In this document: positions 1 through 5,409 of the stretch, piece after piece | Position numbering within the stretch: position 1 is the stretch's first letter | Layout: each line of letters begins with the position of its first letter | Origin: Deltaproteobacteria bacterium | Lineage (GTDB): Bacteria > Desulfobacterota > Binatia > DP-6 | Direction: 5' to 3' | NCBI GenBank assembly: GCA_005879245.1 | Contig: VBLA01000015.1 | Location: 1 to 9,847, forward strand | Length of the DNA stretch: 9,847 nucleotides | Notes under the pieces: model-generated | Told to the model about the DNA's origin: nothing | What the model saw: only the letters and a program-made list of their open reading frames with translations | Databases searched by the model: none | Program-made: the position numbers and the translations under genes

Positions 1-442
1 GGCAGACTGCGTGCCCGTCCTCCTCCTCGATCGACGACGAGCCGTCGCGGCGGCGGTTCACGCAGGATGGCGTGGAGCGGCCGCGGGCGTGCTCGAGGCC
101 GCCGTCTCCCAAGTCTCTGCACTCCATGGGACGGCACCCGCCGAGCTCGAGGCGGCGATCGGGCCGGCCGTCGGAGGCTGCTGCTACGAGGTCGGACCGG
201 AGGTCGGCGAGGCCTTCCGCGCGCGCACGGGCGACCTGACCGCGGCCGCCTGGCACGAGGGCGCGGCGCGAAGCCACGTGGATCTCCGGCTGGCGGTCTC
301 GCTGCTCCTCCGCGCGGCCGGAGTCACGGACGTCGCCATCCTCGGGCCCTGTACCGTCTGCGGCCCCGGCTACCACTCCTTCCGCCGCGACGGCGCGGGG
401 ACCGGCCGGCAGCTCAGCTTCGTAGGCTGGGCGCCGCGCTGA
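1..442 (+). CDS. pgeF: Purine nucleoside phosphorylase, YfiH/LACC1 family (5'-truncated)
   Basis: This is the C-terminal part of a YfiH/DUF152 ('polyphenol oxidase, laccase domain') protein. Family members are zinc-dependent purine nucleoside phosphorylases/adenosine deaminases in the cytoplasm. The frame is open from base 2, beginning A-D-C-V-P-V-L-L, so the gene starts to the left of the window and the GTG at 11 is an internal Val codon. Visible hallmarks are the ADC motif, whose Cys is a metal ligand in the family, HAGWRG, whose His is another ligand, and GPAVGGCCYEVGPEV. The first His ligand would lie upstream of the window. The C-terminal CGPGYHSFRRDG and the ending close to FVGWAPR are normal for the family, so the 3' end is intact. 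Its last 29 bases overlap the 3' end of the convergent acyltransferase gene. Confidence 0.9.
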   Translation, partial: ADCVPVLLLDRRRAVAAAVHAGWRGAAAGVLEAAVSQVSALHGTAPAELEAAIGPAVGGCCYEVGPEVGEAFRARTGDLTAAAWHEGAARSHVDLRLAVSLLLRAAGVTDVAILGPCTVCGPGYHSFRRDGAGTGRQLSFVGWAPR

Positions 443-1268
443 GCGCTTCGGCCCGCGGGGCGTCGAAGCGGGCCGGATCCTCGAGGAACGCCCGGAAGAG
501 CTGCGCCATCGCGCCGCCGTGGTAGCCGTCCATGAAGCGATGGTCGAAGGTCACGCCGAGCGTCATCATCGGCCGGACGACCACCCGTCCCGCCTCCACG
601 ACCGCCTTGTCCTGGACCTCGCCCACCAGCACGACGAGCGGCACCCGGCTGAACGGCACGAGGGGTGCGTATGCCTGCGCCAGACCGAAGGTGCCGACGT
701 TCGTCACCATGGCGCTCCCGAATCCGTCCTTGACCACGTCGAAGCGAGTGAGATCCAGGTCGAGGTCGTAAGTGAGGTAGGAGAGGATCCGAACAACGGG
801 GCCGAGGAGACGGACGGGGACCCGGTCGAGGAGCGACTTCGTCCGCTCTACCTGCCGGTCGCGCCGCTGGCGAAGTCGCTCGACCCGCTCCTCGGTCTCC
901 CGCGCGATCTCGAGCACGCTCTTCTCGTCCGCACGGGCGATCTTGACGCCGGAGAGGTCACTCCCTCCCTCGACGGCGACCTGGATGAAGATGTCGACGG
1001 TCTCCCGCAGCATGATGCGACCGCGGGCGACGATGCCGTTCAGCTGCGGATACCGTCGGATGGCGAGCGCCACAGCGCGCGTGACGAGGTGGGTGACCGT
1101 GACTCGCAGCCCCGATTCCTCACGCAGGCGCTCGACATGGGCAAGCGCAGAGCGCATCGGAATCTCGAGGAGCGCATAGACGCTCGGGTCTCTGGGCGGC
1201 CGCCATGCGTGCGCCGCAAGACGACGCCAGCCGCGGAGCGGCTCGAGCGGCCTGAAAGTGCGGCCCAT
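414..1268 (-). CDS. Stand-alone 2-oxoacid dehydrogenase-type (E2) acyltransferase catalytic domain
   Basis: This 284-residue protein consists of the E2 (CAT-like) acyltransferase fold with no lipoyl domain and no E1/E3-binding domain. The catalytic signature FDHRFMDG is at residues 241-248, with His243 as the expected general base and Asp247 in the usual place. Other E2-like blocks are the VTHLVTRAVALAIRRYPQLN helix (residues 58-77) and GSAMVTNVGTFG (184-195). Between them lies a basic, helical stretch at about 125-175 with a hydrophobic part (VRLLGPVVRILSYL, 152-165), longer than in classical E2 cores. Classical E2 proteins transfer acyl groups from lipoamide to CoA. Without a lipoyl arm this one must use another donor or a lipoyl protein made elsewhere, and its substrate is unknown. 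The ATG at 1268 lies about 20-25 bases downstream of a good promoter; no clear Shine-Dalgarno is visible. No E1 or E3 gene is nearby. Confidence 0.85.
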   Translation of the reverse strand: MGRTFRPLEPLRGWRRLAAHAWRPPRDPSVYALLEIPMRSALAHVERLREESGLRVTVTHLVTRAVALAIRRYPQLNGIVARGRIMLRETVDIFIQVAVEGGSDLSGVKIARADEKSVLEIARETEERVERLRQRRDRQVERTKSLLDRVPVRLLGPVVRILSYLTYDLDLDLTRFDVVKDGFGSAMVTNVGTFGLAQAYAPLVPFSRVPLVVLVGEVQDKAVVEAGRVVVRPMMTLGVTFDHRFMDGYHGGAMAQLFRAFLEDPARFDAPRAEALSAAPSLRS

Positions 1269-1295
1269 CGTCGGATTCGGGTTGAGGTGGCCGGG

Positions 1296-1325
1296 ACTCT
1301 AGCGAGGCGAGATCCGTGGTGTCAA
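1296..1325 (-). promoter_or_regulatory. Sigma70-like promoter for the acyltransferase gene
   Basis: On the minus strand a perfect TTGACA (-35, 1325-1320) is followed after 18 bases by TAGAGT (-10, 1301-1296; 4 of 6 to TATAAT). Transcription would start near 1289, about 20 bases before the ATG at 1268. Position, spacing and the perfect -35 make this the best promoter in the window. Confidence 0.65.
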
Positions 1326-1345
1326 CAAAGCGACGGTGGGCTTTC

Positions 1346-1374
1346 TTGAGCCTCGGCGGGGGGGCTGCTAGCCT
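1346..1374 (+). promoter_or_regulatory. Sigma70-like promoter for the small exported protein and rlmE
   Basis: TTGAGC (1346-1351) is followed after 17 bases by TAGCCT (1369-1374), which carries an upstream TG at the extended -10 position (TGC-TAGCCT). Predicted start is near 1381, giving a leader of about 40 bases with a Shine-Dalgarno at 1409. The -10 hexamer matches only 3 of 6, but the GC-TAG form resembles that of the divergent promoter at 1296-1325. The two -35 boxes are 20 bases apart. Confidence 0.5.
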
Positions 1375-1408
1375 GTCCTGTCAGGCGGCCCCCGGCCTCG
1401 AGGGTCGC

Positions 1409-1414
1409 GGGAGG
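1409..1414 (+). promoter_or_regulatory. Ribosome binding site fixing the GTG start at 1421
   Basis: GGGAGG lies six bases before GTG 1421. It favours this start over the GTG further upstream at 1316, which would precede the promoter and put about 35 unstructured residues ahead of the signal peptide. Confidence 0.7.
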
Positions 1415-1420
1415 TGTGGC

Positions 1421-1696
1421 GTGAAACGTCTTCTCTTGGTCCTCGGCCTGGCGATCGGGTTCCTCGCGGCACCCATGACCGTCGGCGCGCACGACGCGTA
1501 CGACGACTCGCAGTCCCATCCACTCCGGCTGGCGGCGTACGCCGTCTACCCGGTCGGCTTCGCTGCCGAGTGGCTCGTCATGCGACCGATTCATTTCGTG
1601 GTCTCGCACCCCCGCCTCGAGCGGATCTTCGGGCATGTCCCGCACGAGAGTCCCTTCGACAACTACGAGGCCTACCAGCCACCCGGCGAATACTAG
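1421..1696 (+). CDS. Small exported protein of unknown function (91 aa)
   Basis: This gene starts at GTG 1421 behind a good Shine-Dalgarno. Residues 1-23 form a typical signal peptide: Lys-Arg at 2-3, a hydrophobic core LLLVLGLAIGFLAAP, and a probable cleavage at VGA|HDAY. The mature part is about 68 residues. It begins with an acidic DAYDDSQSHP segment, has a moderately hydrophobic aromatic stretch (residues 36-60, including AEWLVMRPIHFVV) that could be an amphipathic or membrane-lying helix, and ends with FGHVPHESPFDNYEAYQ. There is no Cys, so it is not a lipoprotein or a disulfide protein. The His residues (24, 33, 58, 63, 72, 75) could bind metal, but nothing proves this. It lies 21 bases upstream of rlmE and is probably co-transcribed with it. 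I recognise no named family, though a conserved uncharacterised family is likely. Confidence 0.75.
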   Translation: MKRLLLVLGLAIGFLAAPMTVGAHDAYDDSQSHPLRLAAYAVYPVGFAAEWLVMRPIHFVVSHPRLERIFGHVPHESPFDNYEAYQPPGEY

Positions 1697-1717
1697 CCGC
1701 CCGTCGCACCCGGCGGC

Positions 1718-2338
1718 ATGCGCGACCGGCGTCGGGATCCGTATCATCGTCTCGCCCGGGCGGAAGGATTTCGAGCGCGCAGCGCCTACAAGCTCGCGGA
1801 GCTCGATCGGCGGTTCGGCTTGCTCGGCCGGGGTGACTACGTCGTCGAGCTGGGAGCGGCACCGGGCGGCTGGCTCCAGATCGTTCTTGAGCGGGTCGGG
1901 CCACAGGGTCGCGCGGTCGGTGTCGATCTGACGCCCATCACGCCTCTGGCGGCACCGAACCTCTACCTCCTCGAGGCCGACGTGCGCGAGGCCGCTACCG
2001 CCCAGGCGATCCTCGATCACCTCGGGCGGCACGCCGACGTCGTGCTCTCGGACCTCGCCCCGAAGCTGACCGGAGTCCGAGCCAGGGACGAGACCCGCTC
2101 AGCCGCGCTCGTGGAAACGACCTTGGACCTCCTTCCGACCCTTCTCCGCCCTGGGGGAAGACTTCTGACGAAGGTCTTCATGGGCACCGACTACGAGGCC
2201 TTGCTCGCACGCCTGCGACGAAACTTCACCGAGGTGAAGACCACCCGGGCAGCGGCGACCCGTCCGGGTTCGGCAGAGCTGTATGCTGCATGTATCGGGC
2301 ACCGGTACGAGACCGGCTCCAGAAAGCCGTCTCGATAG
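1718..2338 (+). CDS. rlmE: 23S rRNA (uridine 2552-2'-O)-methyltransferase RlmE (FtsJ/RrmJ)
   Basis: RlmE methylates the 2'-OH of U2552 in the A-loop of 23S rRNA on the 50S particle, using S-adenosylmethionine. The 206-residue protein has the family's usual length and order: RSAYKL at 21-26, the SAM-binding ELGAAPGGW at 44-52, the acidic GVDL at 68-71, SDLAPKLTG at 111-119, TKVF at 151-154 and SAELY at 185-189. The K-D-K-E catalytic tetrad can be assigned to Lys25, Asp112, Lys152 and Glu187, so the enzyme should be active. The ATG at 1718 is preceded only by a weak GGCGG, and translation may be helped by coupling to the small gene 21 bases upstream. The stop is followed at once by the long intergenic region. 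Confidence 0.93.
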   Translation: MRDRRRDPYHRLARAEGFRARSAYKLAELDRRFGLLGRGDYVVELGAAPGGWLQIVLERVGPQGRAVGVDLTPITPLAAPNLYLLEADVREAATAQAILDHLGRHADVVLSDLAPKLTGVRARDETRSAALVETTLDLLPTLLRPGGRLLTKVFMGTDYEALLARLRRNFTEVKTTRAAATRPGSAELYAACIGHRYETGSRKPSR

Positions 2339-2373
2339 TGTTGATAGACTCTCTGTGGAGAACCTGTGGACAC
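2339..2373 (+). promoter_or_regulatory. Cluster of three DnaA-box-like sequences
   Basis: Against the consensus TGTGNATAA (reverse of TTATNCACA), TGTTGATAG (2339-2347) has two mismatches, TGTGGAGAA (2354-2362) one and TGTGGACAC (2365-2373) two. All point the same way, and the last two are 11 bases apart, one helical turn. The arrangement resembles the tandem boxes near many dnaA genes and origins, but no dnaA, dnaN, gidA or parAB gene is in the window. Confidence 0.3.
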
Positions 2374-2384
2374 CACGTTGGTGT
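2370..2384. repeat. Short perfect inverted repeat
   Basis: ACACCA (2370-2375) and TGGTGT (2379-2384) are separated by CGT. It overlaps the last DnaA-box-like motif. There is no following T-tract, so it is not an intrinsic terminator; it could be an operator half-site pair or chance. Confidence 0.4.
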
Positions 2385-2447
2385 GCCAGGTGCGGAGCGA
2401 ACGGGGGCCGCGGCTACCCGCCTCGCCAGTGGTCAGCGCCGATGTGG

Positions 2448-2456
2448 TGCTATCTT
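2448..2456 (+). promoter_or_regulatory. Possible extended -10 promoter for the M20 peptidase gene
   Basis: TGC-TATCTT fits TGn-TATAAT with 4 of 6 in the hexamer plus the TG. No good -35 exists at 16-18 bases; the closest is TGGTCA at 2430-2435 with a 15-base spacer. Transcription from here would give a leader of about 220 bases that includes the 2602-2639 hairpin. Confidence 0.35.
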
Positions 2457-2601
2457 ACTAACCTGCGGATATCTTTGACTAAAATCGCCGTCGCCCTCTT
2501 CGGGACAAGAAGCCACTATGCACCACCGCACGTGGCACACGGCGCGAAAGTCCGCGTTCTGCGCGGTGTTAATAAATGCCCGCCCCGCGAAGCCATGTCT
2601 G

Positions 2602-2639
2602 ACGCGGTTTTGCGCAGGGTGCTGCGCAAAAAACCGCGT
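2602..2639. repeat. Long hairpin (16-bp stem) upstream of the M20 gene
   Basis: The left arm ACGCGGTTTTGCGCAG (2602-2617) pairs with CTGCGCAAAAAACCGCGT (2622-2639) around a GGTG loop. All 16 left-arm bases pair and the only defect is a two-base A bulge (2632-2633). The T-run and A-run lie inside the stem and no T-tract follows either arm, so it does not look like a simple intrinsic terminator. It ends 45 bases before the start codon at 2685 and would be part of the mRNA leader. Confidence 0.75.
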
Positions 2640-2684
2640 GATACGCGCTCCGGGGAGCCCTGGGTACGTGGAAATGCTGCTGCG

Positions 2685-4085
2685 ATGCGGCAATTGTCGT
2701 TGACGGCCGCCCTACTGGCCGTCGCGCTCGTGCTCAGGGTGGAGCCCGCGCGTGCCGACCTCGACTGGCACGCGCTCGGCGAAGAAGCCGCAACGCTGCT
2801 GAGTGACCTGATCCGCGTCGACACCACGAACCCGCCGGGAGGCGAGACCGCCGCGGCCAACCTCCTCGCACGGAAGTTCCGCGCGGAAGGAATCGAGACC
2901 GAGGTGATGGAATCGGCCCCCGGGCGGGGCAACCTCTACGCGCGACTCCCCGGGCAGGGTGGCGCCCGTCCACTGATCCTGCTCTCGCATCTGGACGTGG
3001 TGCCGGCCGATCCCCGTGATTGGCGGATCGCGCCCTTCGGGGGAATCCGGGAGCGCGGGCACATCTACGGGCGTGGCGCCCTCGACGCCAAGGGTCTCTC
3101 TGTCATCCAGGCGATGGCCGTGATCGCCCTCAAGCGGAGCCACCGGCCGCCCGGCCGCGACGTCATCGTCCTGGCGACGGCCGACGAGGAGACGGGAGGC
3201 GCTGCCGGTGCAGGATGGCTCGTGCACCACCGCCGCGAGCTCCTCGGCAACGCCGAGTACCTGCTCACCGAGGGCGACCACATCCACCTGCGCGGGGGAC
3301 GAAAGATCGTACAGGTCTCGGTGGCAGAGAAAACCCCTTGCTGGGTCAAGCTCGTGGCGCACGGAGAGTCAGGGCACGGATCCACCCCGCCCCGCTTCAC
3401 GGCCGTCACCCGCCTGATCCGCGCGCTCAACAAGATCCGCCGCTACCGGACCCCGATCAGCCTCGTCCCGGCAGTCGAGAGCTACTTCGCGGCCTTTGCG
3501 CCCCTCGAAAAGGAGCCCCTCCGCGGCGCGCTGACCCATCTGCACGACGCTCTCGAAGAACCCCAGTTCCTGGCTGACTTCACGCGGAATCCCCGGCAGA
3601 ATGCGCTCATCCGCGACACCATCACGCCGACCGTTCTGCAAGGGAGCTCGAAGACCAATGTCATCCCCGCCGAGGCGAGCGCCCAACTCGACTGCCGGCT
3701 CCTGCCCGGCGAAGACCCGGCCGCTTTCATTGCCCAGCTTCGCAGCGTGATCGGCGACGACGCCGTCGCCGTCGAGACACTTCTCTCCTTTCCGGCTTCA
3801 TCCTCCGACCCGAGCTCCCCTCTCATCACGGCGGTCCGCCAGCTGGCGGCAGCCGACCTCGGTGGTGCGCCGGTGGTCCCGAGTGTCATTCCGGGATTCA
3901 CCGACAGCCACTACTTCCGAGAGCAAGGAGTCGCCAGCTACGGCTTCATCCCGTTCGTTCTCACCGAGGAGGAGGAGAAGACGGTCCACGGCAGCAACGA
4001 GCGGGTCTCCATTCAGAACCTGGAGAACGGCGTTCGGCGCCTGGTCATGTTGCTTCACACGCTGCCGTCTGCGGCGCCCAGGTGA
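2685..4085 (+). CDS. Exported M20-family zinc metallopeptidase/amidohydrolase
   Basis: This is a 466-residue M20/M25/M40 family di-zinc hydrolase (carboxypeptidase, DapE/ArgE and aminoacylase fold). The start at ATG 2685 gives a clean signal peptide, with hydrophobic LTAALLAVALVL and cleavage after PARA (residue 24), so the enzyme should act in the periplasm or outside. Metal-site motifs are present: SHLDVVP (His102, Asp104), GRGALDAKG (Asp134, bridging), DEETGG (Glu168 as general base, Glu169), TEGD (Glu196) and HGSNER near the C-terminus (His435). GHGSTP at 230-235 marks the dimerisation/lid domain insert. The active site looks complete. Substrate is unknown; secreted relatives cleave peptides or N-acyl amino acids. 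The Shine-Dalgarno is weak, and a structured leader precedes the gene. The frame stays open upstream, but that part lacks a plausible start or domain. Confidence 0.88.
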   Translation: MRQLSLTAALLAVALVLRVEPARADLDWHALGEEAATLLSDLIRVDTTNPPGGETAAANLLARKFRAEGIETEVMESAPGRGNLYARLPGQGGARPLILLSHLDVVPADPRDWRIAPFGGIRERGHIYGRGALDAKGLSVIQAMAVIALKRSHRPPGRDVIVLATADEETGGAAGAGWLVHHRRELLGNAEYLLTEGDHIHLRGGRKIVQVSVAEKTPCWVKLVAHGESGHGSTPPRFTAVTRLIRALNKIRRYRTPISLVPAVESYFAAFAPLEKEPLRGALTHLHDALEEPQFLADFTRNPRQNALIRDTITPTVLQGSSKTNVIPAEASAQLDCRLLPGEDPAAFIAQLRSVIGDDAVAVETLLSFPASSSDPSSPLITAVRQLAAADLGGAPVVPSVIPGFTDSHYFREQGVASYGFIPFVLTEEEEKTVHGSNERVSIQNLENGVRRLVMLLHTLPSAAPR

Positions 4086-4120
4086 GTTCTTTCGCGCTCA
4101 CGAGTTGCAATTCCCCAAGA

Positions 4121-4151
4121 CCCTTGCTCTAAGGGGCCCGTCCCCTAAGGG
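4121..4151 (+). repeat. Overlapping short hairpins between the M20 and FIST genes
   Basis: CCCTT (4121-4125) can pair with AAGGG at 4131-4135 or with the second AAGGG at 4147-4151, while AGGGG (4132-4136) can pair with CCCCT (4142-4146). These pairings partly exclude each other. No T-tract follows. It lies in the 97-bp gap, 31 bases before the FIST start. Confidence 0.35.
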
Positions 4152-4170
4152 TAGAGGAGTTCGTCTCTCC

Positions 4171-4177
4171 GGAGAGG
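4171..4177 (+). promoter_or_regulatory. Ribosome binding site fixing the GTG start at 4183
   Basis: GGAGAGG lies five bases before GTG 4183. The same frame stays open far upstream inside the M20 gene, so this site is the main reason for choosing 4183. Confidence 0.65.
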
Positions 4178-4182
4178 TCGAG

Positions 4183-5343
4183 GTGCTCCGGGCTGGAGCA
4201 GGACTGTCGACGGAACGTGATTCGGCCCGCGCCGCAGCGGACGCGACGGCCGCCGCCCTGGAGTCAGCCGGGCTCGGGAGGGCCGACGTCCTCTTGCTCT
4301 TCGCCACCACCCATCATGGCCCCGGCTTCACCCGTGCGACGCGTACCGGGGGGAATCTTGCCGGAACCGACAACGTCATCGGCTGCAGCGCTGCCGGAGT
4401 CCTCGCCGGCGAGCTCGAAGTCGAGGGCGGTCCCGGAGTCGCGGCGCTCGTCCTCCAGGGCGAGCTCGCTGCCCGCCGGTTCTTCGTGCCGCTGGAGCGA
4501 GGCAGGCCCCAGCGGGCCGCGGACTGCGTCGCGGACGCGGTCGCCGACGCAGCCAGGCCGGGCGCCGTCCTCTTCCTCTTCGCCGATTCGTACAACGTCC
4601 AATGGGAGCCCCTGCTCCAAGGGCTCGCCAGCGGGCTGCCCGGTGTTCGCGTGGTGGGCGGGGGCGCCTCCGAGAACGGCAGCGTCGGCGAGGTCGCGGT
4701 GTTCGCCGGTAACGCGTCCTCGTCGAACGCCATCTCGGGCGTTCTCCTGGCCGGCGACCTTCGGACCACCGTGGGCGTGACGCACGCGGTGCACCGAGTC
4801 GGGTGCGTGCACCGAGTGACCAGCGCCCAGGGCAACGTGATCCTGGCCCTCGACGGGCGTCCGGCGTACGAGGCGTTTGCGGCTGTCGTGCCGGCATCGC
4901 TCCTCGAGGATCCGCCGCGGGCACTTGCCGTCGTCCTCGCCGGACTTTCGGTGGGGGAGGGCGAGTTCGTGGCACGCCATCTCCGGGGCTTCGACCCCCA
5001 GCGGGGCGCCGTGGCGCTGGCCGCACCGGTCGTAGAGGGTCAAGAGCTGTTCTTCGGCGTGCGCGATCCGCAGGGGGCGCGCGACGATCTGCAGCGGGTG
5101 CTGGTCGACCAGGCCGCAGCATGGGAAGCCACGTCACCGGCGGCCGCTCTGTACGTCAACTGCGTGGGGCGGGGGCGCGGCTTTTATGGCGTGCCCGGCC
5201 TGGATACCGCCTATATTCGGCAGCACCTCGGCGGCGTACCGGTCGCAGGCTTCTTCAGCGGCGCGGAGATCGCTCCCGGGGGCGCGATGTCACGCTTGCA
5301 CCAGTATACGGGGGTCCTCGCGATGCTGGGGCCCCGGACGTGA
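4183..5343 (+). CDS. FIST domain protein (FIST_N plus FIST_C), stand-alone
   Basis: FIST proteins are presumed small-ligand sensors, usually fused to or encoded near signal-transduction modules. From GTG 4183 the protein has 386 residues, the normal size for a protein with only the FIST_N and FIST_C parts. FIST_N signs are LLLFATTHHGPGF (37-49) and VIGCSAAGVLAGE (65-77). The middle part shows FLFADSYN (131-138) and RVVGGGASENG (156-166). FIST_C is marked by ALYVNCVGRGRGFYG (322-336, with Cys327), PVAGFFSGAEIAPGG (353-367) and LHQYTGVLAML (372-382). There is no signal peptide, membrane helix, kinase, GGDEF or methyl-accepting domain, so any output must come from a separate partner. It lies 97 bases after the M20 gene and 66 bases before the coiled-coil gene on the same strand. 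Ligand unknown. Confidence 0.88.
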   Translation: MLRAGAGLSTERDSARAAADATAAALESAGLGRADVLLLFATTHHGPGFTRATRTGGNLAGTDNVIGCSAAGVLAGELEVEGGPGVAALVLQGELAARRFFVPLERGRPQRAADCVADAVADAARPGAVLFLFADSYNVQWEPLLQGLASGLPGVRVVGGGASENGSVGEVAVFAGNASSSNAISGVLLAGDLRTTVGVTHAVHRVGCVHRVTSAQGNVILALDGRPAYEAFAAVVPASLLEDPPRALAVVLAGLSVGEGEFVARHLRGFDPQRGAVALAAPVVEGQELFFGVRDPQGARDDLQRVLVDQAAAWEATSPAAALYVNCVGRGRGFYGVPGLDTAYIRQHLGGVPVAGFFSGAEIAPGGAMSRLHQYTGVLAMLGPRT

Positions 5344-5409
5344 GCGAGGATAGAGAAACCTACGGCAGCGCCGGCGTGTGCGCTCGCATCGGTCGCAAAG
5401 GAGGGTGAG

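Larger units (their letters stand above)
2339..2684. other. 346-bp intergenic region with origin-like and leader-like structure
   Basis: This is the only long gene-free stretch. In order it holds three DnaA-box-like 9-mers (2339-2373), a 6-bp inverted repeat (2370-2384), an AT-rich patch (2447-2487, 25 of 41 bases A or T) containing GATATC and TTTGACTAAAAT, a possible extended -10 promoter (2448-2456), further box-like 9-mers at 2516-2524 (reverse) and 2567-2575, and a long hairpin (2602-2639). No tRNA-like cloverleaf and no convincing coding frame were seen. It could serve as the promoter and leader of the downstream peptidase gene, as a DnaA-regulated or origin-like site, or both. Confidence 0.6.

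Noticed and set aside
519..1349. Long plus-strand open frame opposite the acyltransferase gene
   Set aside because: Its product is low-complexity, His/Asp/Arg-rich with no domain, and it is the antisense of a gene with clear E2 motifs; high G+C keeps such frames open.
1316..1420. Longer start for the small exported protein
   Set aside because: GTG 1316 lies upstream of the predicted promoter and would bury the signal peptide; the Shine-Dalgarno at 1409 supports 1421.
2602..2639. Intrinsic terminator for rlmE
   Set aside because: The A- and T-runs are inside the stem and no U-tract follows the hairpin on either strand.
2283..2684. N-terminal extension of the M20 peptidase back into rlmE
   Set aside because: The frame is open, but it would place about 134 domain-free residues before a clear signal peptide and would run through the hairpin and the AT-rich patch.
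2339..2684. tRNA or other known structured RNA gene
   Set aside because: No T-loop-like GTTCNANNC, no cloverleaf stems in order and no recognised riboswitch core were found.
4264..5043. Minus-strand open frame opposite the FIST gene
   Set aside because: No family resemblance; the plus strand carries ordered FIST motifs.
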